This document shows positions 18,402 through 27,621 of a stretch of 53,959 bases of DNA, in pieces; positions within the stretch are counted from its first letter, which is position 1, and each line of letters opens with the position of its first letter. The notes under the pieces were generated by a model. It saw only the letters and a program-made list of their open reading frames with translations, had not been told where the DNA came from and did not search any database. The DNA is taken from contig JAKSHZ010000009.1 in NCBI GenBank assembly GCA_024399115.1, positions 1-53,959 of the forward strand, given 5' to 3'. Both the position numbers and the translations under genes were made by a program. The stretch is from Bacilli bacterium (GTDB lineage: Bacteria > Bacillota_I > Bacilli_A > RFN20 > CAG-826).

Positions 18402-19160
18402 TTACCTCATGTATTTCTTTCCAATACGGAAGAATGTAGCCAAAAGTAATGTGTTGAACACTACGTTAAAAATCATTACTAAACCTTGAGTGATTTCGAT
18501 TGCTTTAAATAATGACCAGAAACCTTCAGGTGTTGCAGAGAAAGCCCATGCCTTCATTAATCCACCAAAGACAACAAGAGCTAATAAATCACTAATAAAA
18601 TAAGTAAATGAAACTTTGATTGGTGCATAGAATCCATGTTTAGAAGAATTAGCAAAATATTGGAAAACAACTAATAATCCGATGAGGATAAATAATCCAA
18701 TTGGAATTAAAATTTTCGCAATTTGTGAACATTCATAAACAAAGATTAAATAGCAAGAAAGTCCTATAAATGAAGCTAGCAAGACACCAATTTCAACGAA
18801 GAAAATTACCTTCTCTTTTGAAATCTTCTCAAGTAATTTAAAAATGAAAAATGGAATTAATCCAAGAACCATATAGATCAAACTAATTTGAGGCATGTAA
18901 GCAAAAGAAGATGCATCAAAAGCGAAATATCCAAGCACATCTGAGAACAACCCAACAGCAGCTCCCCAAAAAGGTCCGAGATAAATTGAAGAGAAAACAA
19001 TTACTGCTGGTGCACCAAATGAAAGTCTGAAAAAAGGTAATGCTGCAAGATAATTAATAGCGATAACTTTTTGCAAAATTGTAGCCATTGCAATAAATAA
19101 ACCAGCAAGACAAATCTTCTGAGTTAACGAAATGTTACTAATACCACTTAATTTTTTCAT
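18402..19160 (-). CDS. folT: ECF transporter S component, probably folate (FolT)
   Basis: 252 aa, about six membrane helices. The segment FRLSFGAPAVIVFSSIYLGP and the following GLFSDVLGYF are the conserved substrate-binding helix region of the folate/FolT-type S components. It follows folC by 6 bp, a classic pairing: FolT imports folate and FolC adds glutamates to retain it. The S component needs a shared EcfA-EcfA'-T module, not found in this window (group II arrangement). Specificity is inferred from family resemblance and neighbour. Confidence 0.85.
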   Translation of the reverse strand: MKKLSGISNISLTQKICLAGLFIAMATILQKVIAINYLAALPFFRLSFGAPAVIVFSSIYLGPFWGAAVGLFSDVLGYFAFDASSFAYMPQISLIYMVLGLIPFFIFKLLEKISKEKVIFFVEIGVLLASFIGLSCYLIFVYECSQIAKILIPIGLFILIGLLVVFQYFANSSKHGFYAPIKVSFTYFISDLLALVVFGGLMKAWAFSATPEGFWSLFKAIEITQGLVMIFNVVFNTLLLATFFRIGKKYMR

Positions 19161-19166
19161 ATTAAC

Positions 19167-20375
19167 CTACCTCATCTTCTCTAACATATATGATGCAAAG
19201 GCTAATGAGCCAGTAACTAACACATAATCGTCAGGATATTCTTCTCTAAATTTCTTAACAGCTTCCACTGGATCACCATTATATGTATATTCCCCTAAGA
19301 AAAGGAAATAATCATCCTCTGTTCTGCAACGATCATGAGGGAAATTTGTTAATACTATATCATTTGTTACCTCGCCTAAATGAGCCAACATTCTTTCTAA
19401 ATTCTTATCACGGAAAGATGTGAAAACAATGTGAAATCTCGCCATAGGATACCTCATATTGATAGTTGAAGCCAATTTTTGGCATCCTTCTGGGTTGTGA
19501 GCACCATCGATAATTACATGGTCATCTTTCTCTAATACGGATAAACGTGCATCTAAAGTTTTTGATGCGAATCCATGTTGTATATTTTCGTTGGTAATAT
19601 TGAAATTATCTTTTAAGAAGTTAATACATTCTAAAGCAATACAAGCGTTATCAACCATGTATCTAGCTAAATTGTTGATAGAAATGTCTTTATATGTCTC
19701 GTATGAAAAATTATAACCTTCTTTAGTCTCAATAAGATTAGCCGGTTCAACAATTGTATATACCTTAGTTCTGTGTGAATTAGCTGAATTCACTATTGCT
19801 TGTTTTGCCTCGTCGACAAGTTTACCAACTACTACAGGAACATCATCTTTAATGATACCTGCCTTTGAGTAAGCAATCTCAGCAACTGTCTTACCTAAGT
19901 ATGCTGTATGCTCTAAACTAACAGATGTGATAACTGAAAGTACTGGGGTAAAAATATTAGTAGCGTCTAATTCGCCACCCATACCGCATTCAATAAAACA
20001 GATGTCACATTTTGACTCTATGAAGTACATGAATCCAATAAAAGTTTCCATTTCAAATTCACTTAAATCATACTTCTTAAATTGCTTCTCATATTCTTTA
20101 TAAATTTTTCTAAAGTTCTCATCGCTGATAGCAACATTGTCGACTTTAATTAATTCGTTAATATCCTTAAAATATGGTGATGAAAAAGAACCGACTTTAT
20201 AGCCGGCATCTTTAAATGCCATCTCTAAAAAATGTACTGTACTACCTTTACCATTAGTGCCAGCAACGTGAACTGCAGGAATATTAAAATTAAATTTGAC
20301 GTGTCTTAAAAAATTATCAAAGTTATCTTTTTGATATTCGCCTTTTCTTCCCCATGAAATCAATTCGTTATTCAT
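19167..20375 (-). CDS. folC: bifunctional folylpolyglutamate/dihydrofolate synthase
   Basis: 402 aa, Mur-ligase-like. P-loop GTNGKGST at about residues 39-46. IECGMGGELDATNIF and SLEHTAYLG are the conserved FolC blocks, and DGAHNPEG opens the C-terminal domain. It adds glutamate to (dihydro)folate using ATP in the cytosol. It overlaps the smpB stop by one base (TAATG), so it is translationally coupled. With the adjacent folT it forms a folate salvage and retention pair. Confidence 0.95.
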   Translation of the reverse strand: MNNELISWGRKGEYQKDNFDNFLRHVKFNFNIPAVHVAGTNGKGSTVHFLEMAFKDAGYKVGSFSSPYFKDINELIKVDNVAISDENFRKIYKEYEKQFKKYDLSEFEMETFIGFMYFIESKCDICFIECGMGGELDATNIFTPVLSVITSVSLEHTAYLGKTVAEIAYSKAGIIKDDVPVVVGKLVDEAKQAIVNSANSHRTKVYTIVEPANLIETKEGYNFSYETYKDISINNLARYMVDNACIALECINFLKDNFNITNENIQHGFASKTLDARLSVLEKDDHVIIDGAHNPEGCQKLASTINMRYPMARFHIVFTSFRDKNLERMLAHLGEVTNDIVLTNFPHDRCRTEDDYFLFLGEYTYNGDPVEAVKKFREEYPDDYVLVTGSLAFASYMLEKMR

Positions 20376-20827
20376 TAATACTCCCTATTCTCTCTATCTA
20401 AATCGCGCTTTTTAATAGTTTCGCGCTTGTCGTATAATTTTTTACCTTTTGCTAAAGCAATTTCCACTTTTGCCCTACCTTTTTTGAAATAAACTCTAGT
20501 AGGAACAACTGTGAATCCACCGCGTTTAATCTTTTCTTCAAAATACTCAATTTCCTTTTTATGTAAGAGCAACTTTCTATTTCTTAAAGGATCTTGATTG
20601 AAAATATTTCCGTGGTCATATGGATTAATATGCATGTTGATGATTTCCATTTCTCCATTTCTTACGATTACATAGCTATCTGCTAGAGAACAGGAATTAT
20701 TTCTTAAGGATTTAATTTCAGTACCAAAAAGAACGATTCCACATTCTGTGAATTCGCTTAGGAAGTAATTGAAATGTGCCTTGCGGTTATTGGCTATGAC
20801 TTTTATACCGCCATCTTCATGTTTCAT
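20375..20827 (-). CDS. smpB: SsrA-binding protein SmpB
   Basis: 150 aa from the ATG at 20827; the longer frame upstream is AT-rich non-coding sequence containing the promoter. Conserved blocks are NRKAHFNYFLSEFTECGIVL, GTEIKSLR, SLADSYV, INMHINPYDHGN and a basic C-terminus with KGKKLYDKRETIKKRD. SmpB delivers tmRNA to stalled ribosomes. There is no Shine-Dalgarno before the start. First gene of the unit smpB-folC-folT. Confidence 0.95.
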   Translation of the reverse strand: MKHEDGGIKVIANNRKAHFNYFLSEFTECGIVLFGTEIKSLRNNSCSLADSYVIVRNGEMEIINMHINPYDHGNIFNQDPLRNRKLLLHKKEIEYFEEKIKRGGFTVVPTRVYFKKGRAKVEIALAKGKKLYDKRETIKKRDLDRENREY

Positions 20828-20851
20828 GATCAATACTATTTTTCTATGGAG

Positions 20852-20857
20852 ATTATA
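20852..20857 (-). promoter_or_regulatory. -10 element upstream of smpB
   Basis: Perfect TATAAT on the minus strand, about 25 nt before the smpB ATG. The -35 region is AT-rich with no convincing hexamer. Confidence 0.4.
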
Positions 20858-20882
20858 ATATAAATATAAATTTATATAAATA

Positions 20883-20918
20883 CAAATAAAAACTATCATT
20901 TGTTAACAAACGATAGTT
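20883..20918 (-). terminator. terminator after the carD-like gene
   Basis: Stem AACTATCATTTG / CAAACGATAGTT (12 bp, one wobble) with a TTAA loop at 20891-20918, followed on the minus strand by TTTTTATTT. Confidence 0.7.
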
Positions 20919-20935
20919 ATTAAGCTGATTTTCTG

Positions 20936-21436
20936 TTATTTTTCTAATTTCTTTTTAATAAATGTTTCAATTGTATCGCTAGCCTTATTATAAATAAGAG
21001 ACATTTCTTCCATTAGCATTGTATGAGCCATTTTAAGCATATCGATATCTAACGTTCCAAGATGCATTTCTGGACTCTCCAAATCCTTATATCCCCCTTC
21101 ATATAGCAAGTATTGCCTTGATAGTAACGCGATATCGTTTACTTCTCCGGAGTTTAAAAGCTTCTTATAATAGTCTCTTCTTTGCTTTGCGTTAGGCATA
21201 CAGACCATATCGATTGTCTTCATAAAATCCAAAACGTCTTCAGCCTCGTTTTTTGTCATCACTTTTCTAATAACAGAAGTGCATGTATCTATAGGAGCAT
21301 AAATCATCTCGCCATTGCCAGCTTGTGATTCCAAAACAAAATATTCTTTTTCGTATATTAAAGAAGTCGAAACAATTTTCGAGATTCCTTCTCTTTTATG
21401 GACCACTATTTCTCCGGTCCTAAAAATATCTTTCAT
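20936..21436 (-). CDS. CarD-family transcriptional regulator
   Basis: 166 aa from the ATG at 21436. An in-frame ATG at 21454 is less likely because a -10 hexamer GATAAT ends 6 nt before the chosen start. The N-terminal Tudor-like RNA-polymerase-interacting domain (about 4-60, FRTGEIVVHKREGISKI) is shared with CarD/CdnL and TRCF. A helical C-terminal domain (about 70-165) follows, with AKQRRDYYKKLL. CarD-type proteins stabilise open promoter complexes. Monocistronic, with its own terminator. Confidence 0.85.
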   Translation of the reverse strand: MKDIFRTGEIVVHKREGISKIVSTSLIYEKEYFVLESQAGNGEMIYAPIDTCTSVIRKVMTKNEAEDVLDFMKTIDMVCMPNAKQRRDYYKKLLNSGEVNDIALLSRQYLLYEGGYKDLESPEMHLGTLDIDMLKMAHTMLMEEMSLIYNKASDTIETFIKKKLEK

Positions 21437-21471
21437 ATTTATATTATCTCTCATTCGAAACGTTTTTATAA
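21437..21471 (-). promoter_or_regulatory. promoter of the carD-like gene, leaderless layout
   Basis: Minus strand: TTATAA (21466-21471), 17 nt, GATAAT (21443-21448), then 6 nt ATAAAT and the ATG. No Shine-Dalgarno. Transcription would start at or next to the ATG. Confidence 0.45.
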
Positions 21472-21576
21472 GATAAATTAGAAAATAAATCTCTTTTAAC
21501 TCTTAAAATTTTACGAAATTTCAATAATAAACTCGGTATATATCTGTACTTATGCTAATTTTGTAAAATATTCCGA

Positions 21577-21614
21577 TAAATAAAAACACTTCTAGATTTT
21601 CCGTCCAGAAGTGT
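21577..21614 (-). terminator. terminator of the mscS-degV-85aa unit
   Basis: Stem ACACTTCT / AGAAGTGT (21586-21593 and 21607-21614) with a 13-nt loop, followed on minus by TTTTTATTTAT. It lies 28 bp after the last stop of the unit. Confidence 0.75.
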
Positions 21615-21641
21615 AAGTTTCTTTACTCTTTTTAATTGAGA

Positions 21642-21899
21642 TTATTCCTCTTTTTCTACCTTAATTTCGCCTGATGGTTCGTCTTTTTTCTTTTTATTGT
21701 TTTGAGCAACGATCAATGAACCAGCTCCACCGACAGCTAGTAAACTAACTCCCCCATAAGTTAAGTAACTTTCTAAATTACTATCTTCTTCCTCGCTTTT
21801 TTCTTCTTGGCTTTCAGTATTATCTACATTTTGAGCGCCATAAAAAGAGACTGGAGCAAAAGATATAAGTGTAAGTAATCTAACAACAAATAAAGGCAA
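21642..21899 (-). CDS. 85-aa exported or membrane protein
   Basis: 85 aa, start TTG at 21899 supported by AGAGGTGA about 9 nt upstream, right after the degV stop. Signal-peptide-like residues 1-20 (VVRLLTLISFAPVSFYG), an acidic Glu/Ser/Asp-rich segment (about 24-42), one membrane helix (about 47-66, rich in Gly and Ala), then a Lys-rich and acidic tail. This looks like a type I single-pass protein. Not recognised. Last gene of the mscS-degV unit. Confidence 0.7.
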   Translation of the reverse strand: MPLFVVRLLTLISFAPVSFYGAQNVDNTESQEEKSEEEDSNLESYLTYGGVSLLAVGGAGSLIVAQNNKKKKDEPSGEIKVEKEE

Positions 21900-21901
21900 A
21901 A

Positions 21902-22786
21902 CTATTCACCTCTAAAAGTAACTTCTTTACCAAATCCGAAGATACCGACCATGCCTGGGCCAGTAGTAATACCGACGACAGGTCCAACACAGAATTTTTC
22001 AATTGATTTACATTTTAATCCACTAGCGATTAATTTTTCTTCAACAATTTCTGCTGCTTCAGGTTCATCACCATGAATGATAGTGATTACTTGATCTTCA
22101 GGATTTTCGACGTTTTGCATAAATAAGCTAACGATTTCATTAAGGCTATTTTCTTTACCTTTGACGCTCTTCATAGAAGTTTGATTTCCATCAGCGTCTG
22201 AGATAAGAACAGGCTTAATCTTAAACAAATTACCTAATGCAGCTGTTCTAGCGTTAATCTTGTTAGCCTTAGAAAGATAAGTCAAAGTATCAACTGTAGC
22301 GAATTGAATAATTCTTTTTCTAATAGGTAATAACTTCTCGATAATCTCTTCCATTTTGAGGCCTTCGTCTCTTAATTTACAAGCTTCCATAGTAACTAAA
22401 GATTCGCCAATAGAAGCGTTCATAGAATCGACGATTTCAATACGATAATTCTCATCTAAAGCCATTAATTCTTGCGCTACTCTTCTTGCTTTAACAATTG
22501 TAGTAGATTGCTTTTCGCAAGCTGCAATATAAAGAATATCGTAGTCTTTTACGTATTTTTTGAACTTATTTCTAATTTCGTTTTCAGTAGCTGGGAGAGT
22601 ATAAATTCTATTTCCCATTCTTAAAGAATCGTATAAATCAGAAGGCTGGACAGCTTTCCAAGGATCAGCTGTAATTTCTCTTCTATCGTAATAGATAGTG
22701 AAATCGATAGATACGACATCTAAAGATTTTCTAGTTTTTTCAATCATGTCTGAACATGAATCTGTAAAAATCTTAATTGGTTTCAT
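21902..22786 (-). CDS. DegV-family fatty-acid-binding protein
   Basis: 294 aa, normal DegV length. N-terminal IFTDSCSDM and SIDFTIYYD, then TLPATENE, a central STTIVKARRVAQEL block, IEIVDSMNASIGE, and a GPVVGITTGPGMVG block near the end. DegV/FakB proteins bind a fatty acid and, with FakA, feed phospholipid synthesis; no FakA gene is visible here. It is 12 bp downstream of the MscS fusion gene and presumably co-transcribed. Confidence 0.92.
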   Translation of the reverse strand: MKPIKIFTDSCSDMIEKTRKSLDVVSIDFTIYYDRREITADPWKAVQPSDLYDSLRMGNRIYTLPATENEIRNKFKKYVKDYDILYIAACEKQSTTIVKARRVAQELMALDENYRIEIVDSMNASIGESLVTMEACKLRDEGLKMEEIIEKLLPIRKRIIQFATVDTLTYLSKANKINARTAALGNLFKIKPVLISDADGNQTSMKSVKGKENSLNEIVSLFMQNVENPEDQVITIIHGDEPEAAEIVEEKLIASGLKCKSIEKFCVGPVVGITTGPGMVGIFGFGKEVTFRGE

Positions 22787-22798
22787 GACTGTCTCCTC

Positions 22799-25700
22799 CT
22801 AGATTCCTTCACTTGTTTCTTTATCAGCAGAAGCCTCTTTTTGTTCTTTTACGAAATCATCAGCTTCTGACTTTTCTTTAATAGAAACTTCAGCTTTTTC
22901 TTCGTTCTTACGTAAGTAAGAAAGTGTAACTTGTGGGAATGGAATATTGATATTGTGTTTATTGAACAATAAGAAGATTTCTCTATTTAAGTCACGAGAT
23001 AATTGAATACGATCTTTTTCTTCACATTGTGCCAAAATCTTGATGTTAACTGAGTTATTACCAAGTTCTTGTACGCCTTTGTAGTATGGACCATCGATGA
23101 TTTCTGGGATTCTTCTTCTAATTCTTGGGAATTCATCCTTAAGGACTTTTTCAACTCTTTCAAGAGATTCACCATATTCGATACCGACATCAACAGATGC
23201 AAATGATGCTTCTTTTGTCATGTTTAAGACACCTGAAATTGCTGAGTTATTGAAGATTTTAATGTTCTTAGAAATATCTTCAATCTTTGTTGTACGTAAG
23301 CCAATTTCAAGAACTTGTCCACGGAAGTCACCGATTGTAACGATATCACCAACACGGAAAGCACCTTCGAATACGATGAAGATACCAGCGATAATATCGC
23401 TAATTAAGCTTTGTGCACCAAGACCTATGACGATGGAGAGGATTCCAGCACTTGTCAATAATGAAGCAGTATTTAATCCGAATAAATATAAGCAATAGAA
23501 TAAGCCACCTAAGACGCCGCCATACTTAAGAACTGAGACAACTAAGTTACCAGTTGTTTCAACTCTAGCGCCTAATGTACCACAGAAGCTTCTAACACAG
23601 ATTTGAGCAATCATTGTAACAGCGATAATGATAATCATTATCATGATTGATTCAGTGATAGCGAAGACGTTAAATCCTCTTTCCCATACACCTGAGAAAA
23701 TATATGAGAAGATGCTATCTGAAGCACGGTTATTTAATGCATAAATAATGATTCCGATTAATGCAATAGATGCAACACTTAAGTACATCATTAAGATTGC
23801 AGATAATTTTTCTTCTGGAGTTTTCTTTCTCCAAACAATTCTTGTAAATCTAGAAGCAACTGATCTAGTTCTTCTCTTCTTGCCAGAAGGAGTAGTTAAG
23901 ATGAAGACGTTGTCTTCTGTTTCTCTTCCTTTATATTTAATAGCGTTACAGTAGTCTTTATCTGCTCTATCTGAAGAGACAGTGAATAATGCACTAGCTA
24001 CGATAATGAAAATGCCACTAAATAATAATGTATAAGAAGATATACCATTTCTTGTTTCATAAATTGAAGCAGTTGGAATAGCTGTTGCAACATAGTAATC
24101 ACCAACTAATTGGAAACTTTGATAGTATTCAACACCATTAACTTTTTGGAATCCGTTATAAGTGCCATTAATTGTGAATGCACTTTCTGAGATACCTAAA
24201 TTCAATGCTGTCTTACCAATCATTGCGTCATATGGAGAGTAAACAACTTTGTGTTCATCGCCTTTTTCAAATGCGATGAAGAAAGAGTCTTCGCCATATA
24301 CGTGCATATTATCAAGGATATAAGAAATTGAAGTTGTTCCGAATAAGTGAGCAACTGCACTTTCATCAACACCGATTTGAATTAATGAACGATGTTTTGT
24401 AATATCGCCTTTTGGCCAAGTACCATCAACAAATGATTTATAGTCATTCTTTGTAGCAAACTTAACTACGCCTGAATCTAAGTATGTGTAGTAGAAGAAC
24501 TCAGTGCCGATGTATTTATCAGTTGTACCTGTTGCGTCTCCAACTCTAGCGTCTTGGACATAGAAATCGACCTTATCTTCTAAGATATCGTTAAATGGAT
24601 AAGATTGATCTTCCGGATTCTTTGATAATGAGAAATACCATAAGTCTGTATTTGTAGCAATTGTACGTCCATCATCAGAGAGAACGAAAATTGAACGAAT
24701 GTTATTGTTATCGCAGAATTCTTGTAAAGGTTTTGCTTTGGAATATGCGTATCTTTGAACACCTGGATATTCTTCATAATTTAAGTAAGTAACAACACCA
24801 TTTTCATCCTTATCATAGACTCTATGAGTTGTGTGTTCGTTAGCGTCCAAGAATAAGATTTCAGGAGTTTCTTCTAATAAGTAAGAGACAAGTCTTGCTT
24901 TAGAAAGGAATTGGTCATCTACGTATGTTTGGATAGTTTCTGAGTTATTTTCATTCTTTTCAATAGTTTCAACGATTTCGTTTAATCTTTCTGTAGAAAC
25001 AGATGTTGCATCGTTTAAGCCTAATAAAGTTTGTGAGAAGAATGAGATGCCAAAGATAGCGATTAAGCCAATGATAATTACAGAGATCATTCTAGAGAAA
25101 ATATAAAGGGAGAAGTAACTTTGTGTTCCTTTTGCGTTACGAACACCAATATTCTTGCGTTTTAATTTCTTTTCTTTATTATTTTCAATATCTTCTTGGA
25201 TTAAGATTCTTGTACGTTCGTAGATCTCTTCTTCAGTTAATTTAACTGTATTACCTGAAGTATTATCATCTCTTAAATCAGCTTTATATTTATCTTCTAA
25301 GTTTAAAATATGATCACAAATATCTCTTCTTAAGATCAATCCATAGCCAGCAACAATGCATGAAACTAATACGAATGCCAAACAAGAAATAAAGATTGTA
25401 AGAACATTCTTTGTAACAATTTCATCTTTTGAAACTGCTGCGGCAATAACAGTAAATTCGCCATATGTTTCTGAAGAAAAAGTCTTAGAAACGCAATAAT
25501 ATGAAACGCCTTCAATCTTTTGATAACCAGCATAATCGTCTCTTACGATGTCTGTTGTAACACCATAATCTGAGAATTTTTCTCCAGTTAATTTATTTCC
25601 GTTTCCGTCATTGAAATATTTGAAAGTACCATCATTTGAATCAACAGAGAATAAGAATCCAGTTTTTCCAACAGTAATACCAGAAAGAACAGATTCGATG

Positions 25701-26431
25701 CTCTTTAATCCTGATAATTCGTCTTCAATAATTTCTCCACGGACATAAGTTAATACATAGTAATCAGTTGAGTTTGAAGTATCAAAATAAGTACTGTATA
25801 AGTACATTTGCATGCCACTGTAATCTAAGATAACAGGTCTTGAATGATATACCCCATTCTCATGAACTGAAGTACCACTTTGAATATCATTTCCATCTGC
25901 ATCTACTGTATGTGTAAATAAAGCAGTTGTTTGTTCTTCAGTTAATGTAGCAGACATTGATTGTCCTATATAAGATGCGTTACTTCCTAATACAACATCG
26001 CCAGCATTACTAACAATAAGAATATCGTTAATTCCTAAGCCACCTTTGATCTCTCCTAAATTAGTTGTAATGTTGCCAACTTCAGTGGCAATCTCTTCTT
26101 GAGTCATACTAGCAGCATTTCTGATAGGATTTAAAAGTTCTGCGTATGTAATGTATTGAGAAAGAGTGTTGATATTAGTTTGATTAATTTCGTTAAATTC
26201 ATTTTTAATTGAAGTACTAATTTCATCATTGTCTCTTAATGTATTTTCAACTTCAGAAAGAATTCTTCTCGAGCTTGTCGCTTGATTTCTTTCTGATGAG
26301 ACGTTTTGCATAATAGCTAAAAAGCTACATAAAATAACAGCACCCACAGCTAAAAGACCGATAGTAATAACGTTCTTTCTTGTGTTGCTTCTTTTCCCCT
26401 TGAGTAGATAATTGTCCTGTTTAGGTTTCAT
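22799..26431 (-). CDS. large MscS-family channel fused to two extracellular Cache-like sensor domains
   Basis: 1210 aa. Order: TM (about 20-44); extracellular domain about 45-340 with a Cache-like core (GKTGFLFSVD, then YFNDGNG and SDYGV); TM (about 342-367); a charged cytosolic linker; TM (about 437-465); a second extracellular domain about 466-795 with a similar core (EDSFFIAFEKG, VVYSPYDAMIGK); TM (about 798-818); a second basic linker; then three or more helices and the MscS core. In that core ILSIVIGLGAQSLISDI lines the pore (about 990-1015), followed by GAFRVGDIVTIG and the beta and C-terminal domains up to about 1155. MscS channels normally respond to membrane tension; the sensor part suggests ligand input. 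GAGG lies before the ATG; degV follows. Confidence 0.88.
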   Translation of the reverse strand: MKPKQDNYLLKGKRSNTRKNVITIGLLAVGAVILCSFLAIMQNVSSERNQATSSRRILSEVENTLRDNDEISTSIKNEFNEINQTNINTLSQYITYAELLNPIRNAASMTQEEIATEVGNITTNLGEIKGGLGINDILIVSNAGDVVLGSNASYIGQSMSATLTEEQTTALFTHTVDADGNDIQSGTSVHENGVYHSRPVILDYSGMQMYLYSTYFDTSNSTDYYVLTYVRGEIIEDELSGLKSIESVLSGITVGKTGFLFSVDSNDGTFKYFNDGNGNKLTGEKFSDYGVTTDIVRDDYAGYQKIEGVSYYCVSKTFSSETYGEFTVIAAAVSKDEIVTKNVLTIFISCLAFVLVSCIVAGYGLILRRDICDHILNLEDKYKADLRDDNTSGNTVKLTEEEIYERTRILIQEDIENNKEKKLKRKNIGVRNAKGTQSYFSLYIFSRMISVIIIGLIAIFGISFFSQTLLGLNDATSVSTERLNEIVETIEKNENNSETIQTYVDDQFLSKARLVSYLLEETPEILFLDANEHTTHRVYDKDENGVVTYLNYEEYPGVQRYAYSKAKPLQEFCDNNNIRSIFVLSDDGRTIATNTDLWYFSLSKNPEDQSYPFNDILEDKVDFYVQDARVGDATGTTDKYIGTEFFYYTYLDSGVVKFATKNDYKSFVDGTWPKGDITKHRSLIQIGVDESAVAHLFGTTSISYILDNMHVYGEDSFFIAFEKGDEHKVVYSPYDAMIGKTALNLGISESAFTINGTYNGFQKVNGVEYYQSFQLVGDYYVATAIPTASIYETRNGISSYTLLFSGIFIIVASALFTVSSDRADKDYCNAIKYKGRETEDNVFILTTPSGKKRRTRSVASRFTRIVWRKKTPEEKLSAILMMYLSVASIALIGIIIYALNNRASDSIFSYIFSGVWERGFNVFAITESIMIMIIIIAVTMIAQICVRSFCGTLGARVETTGNLVVSVLKYGGVLGGLFYCLYLFGLNTASLLTSAGILSIVIGLGAQSLISDIIAGIFIVFEGAFRVGDIVTIGDFRGQVLEIGLRTTKIEDISKNIKIFNNSAISGVLNMTKEASFASVDVGIEYGESLERVEKVLKDEFPRIRRRIPEIIDGPYYKGVQELGNNSVNIKILAQCEEKDRIQLSRDLNREIFLLFNKHNINIPFPQVTLSYLRKNEEKAEVSIKEKSEADDFVKEQKEASADKETSEGI

Positions 26432-26466
26432 ATCGTCACCTCACTGTGTTTCTGATTAACATTTGT

Positions 26467-26495
26467 AATATATCAATTTGATACAAAGTATTCAA
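26467..26495 (-). promoter_or_regulatory. promoter of mscS-degV
   Basis: Minus strand TTGAAT (26490-26495), 17-nt spacer, TATATT (26467-26472). The leader of about 30 nt carries GAGG before the ATG. Confidence 0.6.
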
Positions 26496-26588
26496 ATTAA
26501 AAAACATAAAATCTTAAAATTTTTATTACATTTTGAATTAAAGGAATTAAAATTCGCTTTTTTGATAGCAAAATTTTCAAATTTTGAC

Positions 26589-26619
26589 AAATAAAAACCT
26601 GAACTTAGAGTTGTTCAGG
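26589..26619 (-). terminator. terminator after tRNA-Arg
   Basis: Stem CCTGAAC / GTTCAGG (26598-26604, 26613-26619) with an 8-nt loop, then TTTTTATTT on minus. It also has a T run on plus, so it could work both ways. Confidence 0.8.
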
Positions 26620-26632
26620 AATTTTTTATAGT

Positions 26633-26710
26633 TGGCGCGCCTGAAACGATTTGAACGTTCGACCCTTTCCTTAGGAGGGAAATGCTCTATCCGGGCTGAG
26701 CTACAGGCGC
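26633..26710 (-). tRNA. tRNA-Arg, anticodon CCT
   Basis: A full cloverleaf can be drawn on the minus strand. Acceptor GCGCCTG / CAGGCGC, D arm GCTC / GAGC, anticodon stem TTTCC / GGAAA with loop CTCCTAA (anticodon CCT, reads AGG), variable GGGTC, T arm GAACG / CGTTT with TTCAAAT loop, discriminator G and an encoded CCA end. It begins 10 bp after the stop of the lipase-like gene and probably ends the gatCAB operon transcript. Confidence 0.95.
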
Positions 26711-26719
26711 GTTTCAAAC

Positions 26720-27619
26720 CTATTTAAGAAAGAAGTCTAAAACGTCTTGGTAGACTTCATCTCTGCATGCTTCAAAAATCAATTCATGCCTTGATTCAGG
26801 ATAGATTTTTTTGGTTACATCTTTGATTCCTAAACTGTTATATAAATCAAACATTTTTTGTGTACATTTTGTAAAATCAGTAACTACATCTGACTCTCCG
26901 GCGATGAGGAAAATCTTTTGATCTTTACTGATGTTATTAAGGCCTTTTTTAGTGTATAACTCATACATGCCTACCACTAATTCATAACAGAAGCCATTTG
27001 TTGGACCAAAACCACACAATGGATCATCGACATATTTTCTGACATTTTCTTCGTTAAAACTTAACCAGTCATAATCGGTTTTTGGATTCTTCATTGATTT
27101 GCTAAATCCGCCAAACATTAATGTATTTGCGATACCGGCTTTTTTATTTCTACGTTTACCTAATGAAAGGAGTTTTGCTGCTAATTTAGCGACTCCCATT
27201 CCTGGTTTTTTGCTACCAGTTCCACACAAGACAATCTTTTCAACCGAATCAGGATATCTTTGGATATATTTTTGTCCCATAAAGCTTCCCATTGAGTGAG
27301 AGAAGATATAGGTTTTTGCGCCATTCTTTTTAGCTTCGTTTACCATTGTGTGATAAGCATCAACCATCTTAACAAAGCCGTTCTTTGGCCAGAATGATCT
27401 ATTCGATAAATCCTCTTTTACGTTTAGACCTTGTCCATATGTATCAAGAGAGTACGCATTGACGCCATGACTATTTAAAAACTTGGCAAAGTGATCATAT
27501 CTTAGGCCATATTCTTCCATACCTTGGAAGATTACGACATTTGCAATAGGGTTTTCTACTTCCCACTTACGACCTTTAAGAGTATCAGTTTCGTTAACTT
27601 GTAATGCAAATTCTTCCAT
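26720..27619 (-). CDS. alpha/beta hydrolase, lysophospholipase/monoacylglycerol lipase type
   Basis: 299 aa, cytosolic, no signal peptide. Nucleophile elbow SHSMGS (about residues 108-113, Ser at the centre), acid candidate Asp in GESDVVTDF, and His in ESRHELIFE. An oxyanion-side VIFQGMEEYGLRYD block near residue 30-43 matches the HG-x-E-H-x-x-R-Y position of the Hydrolase_4 family. Probably cleaves monoacylglycerol or lysophospholipid; substrate not proven. Starts 2 bp after the galE stop. Confidence 0.88.
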   Translation of the reverse strand: MEEFALQVNETDTLKGRKWEVENPIANVVIFQGMEEYGLRYDHFAKFLNSHGVNAYSLDTYGQGLNVKEDLSNRSFWPKNGFVKMVDAYHTMVNEAKKNGAKTYIFSHSMGSFMGQKYIQRYPDSVEKIVLCGTGSKKPGMGVAKLAAKLLSLGKRRNKKAGIANTLMFGGFSKSMKNPKTDYDWLSFNEENVRKYVDDPLCGFGPTNGFCYELVVGMYELYTKKGLNNISKDQKIFLIAGESDVVTDFTKCTQKMFDLYNSLGIKDVTKKIYPESRHELIFEACRDEVYQDVLDFFLK

Positions 27620-27621
27620 TA

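Noticed and set aside
20828..20899. Longer smpB N-terminus
   Set aside because: The extension is AT-rich, contains the TATAAT element and does not match SmpB proteins.
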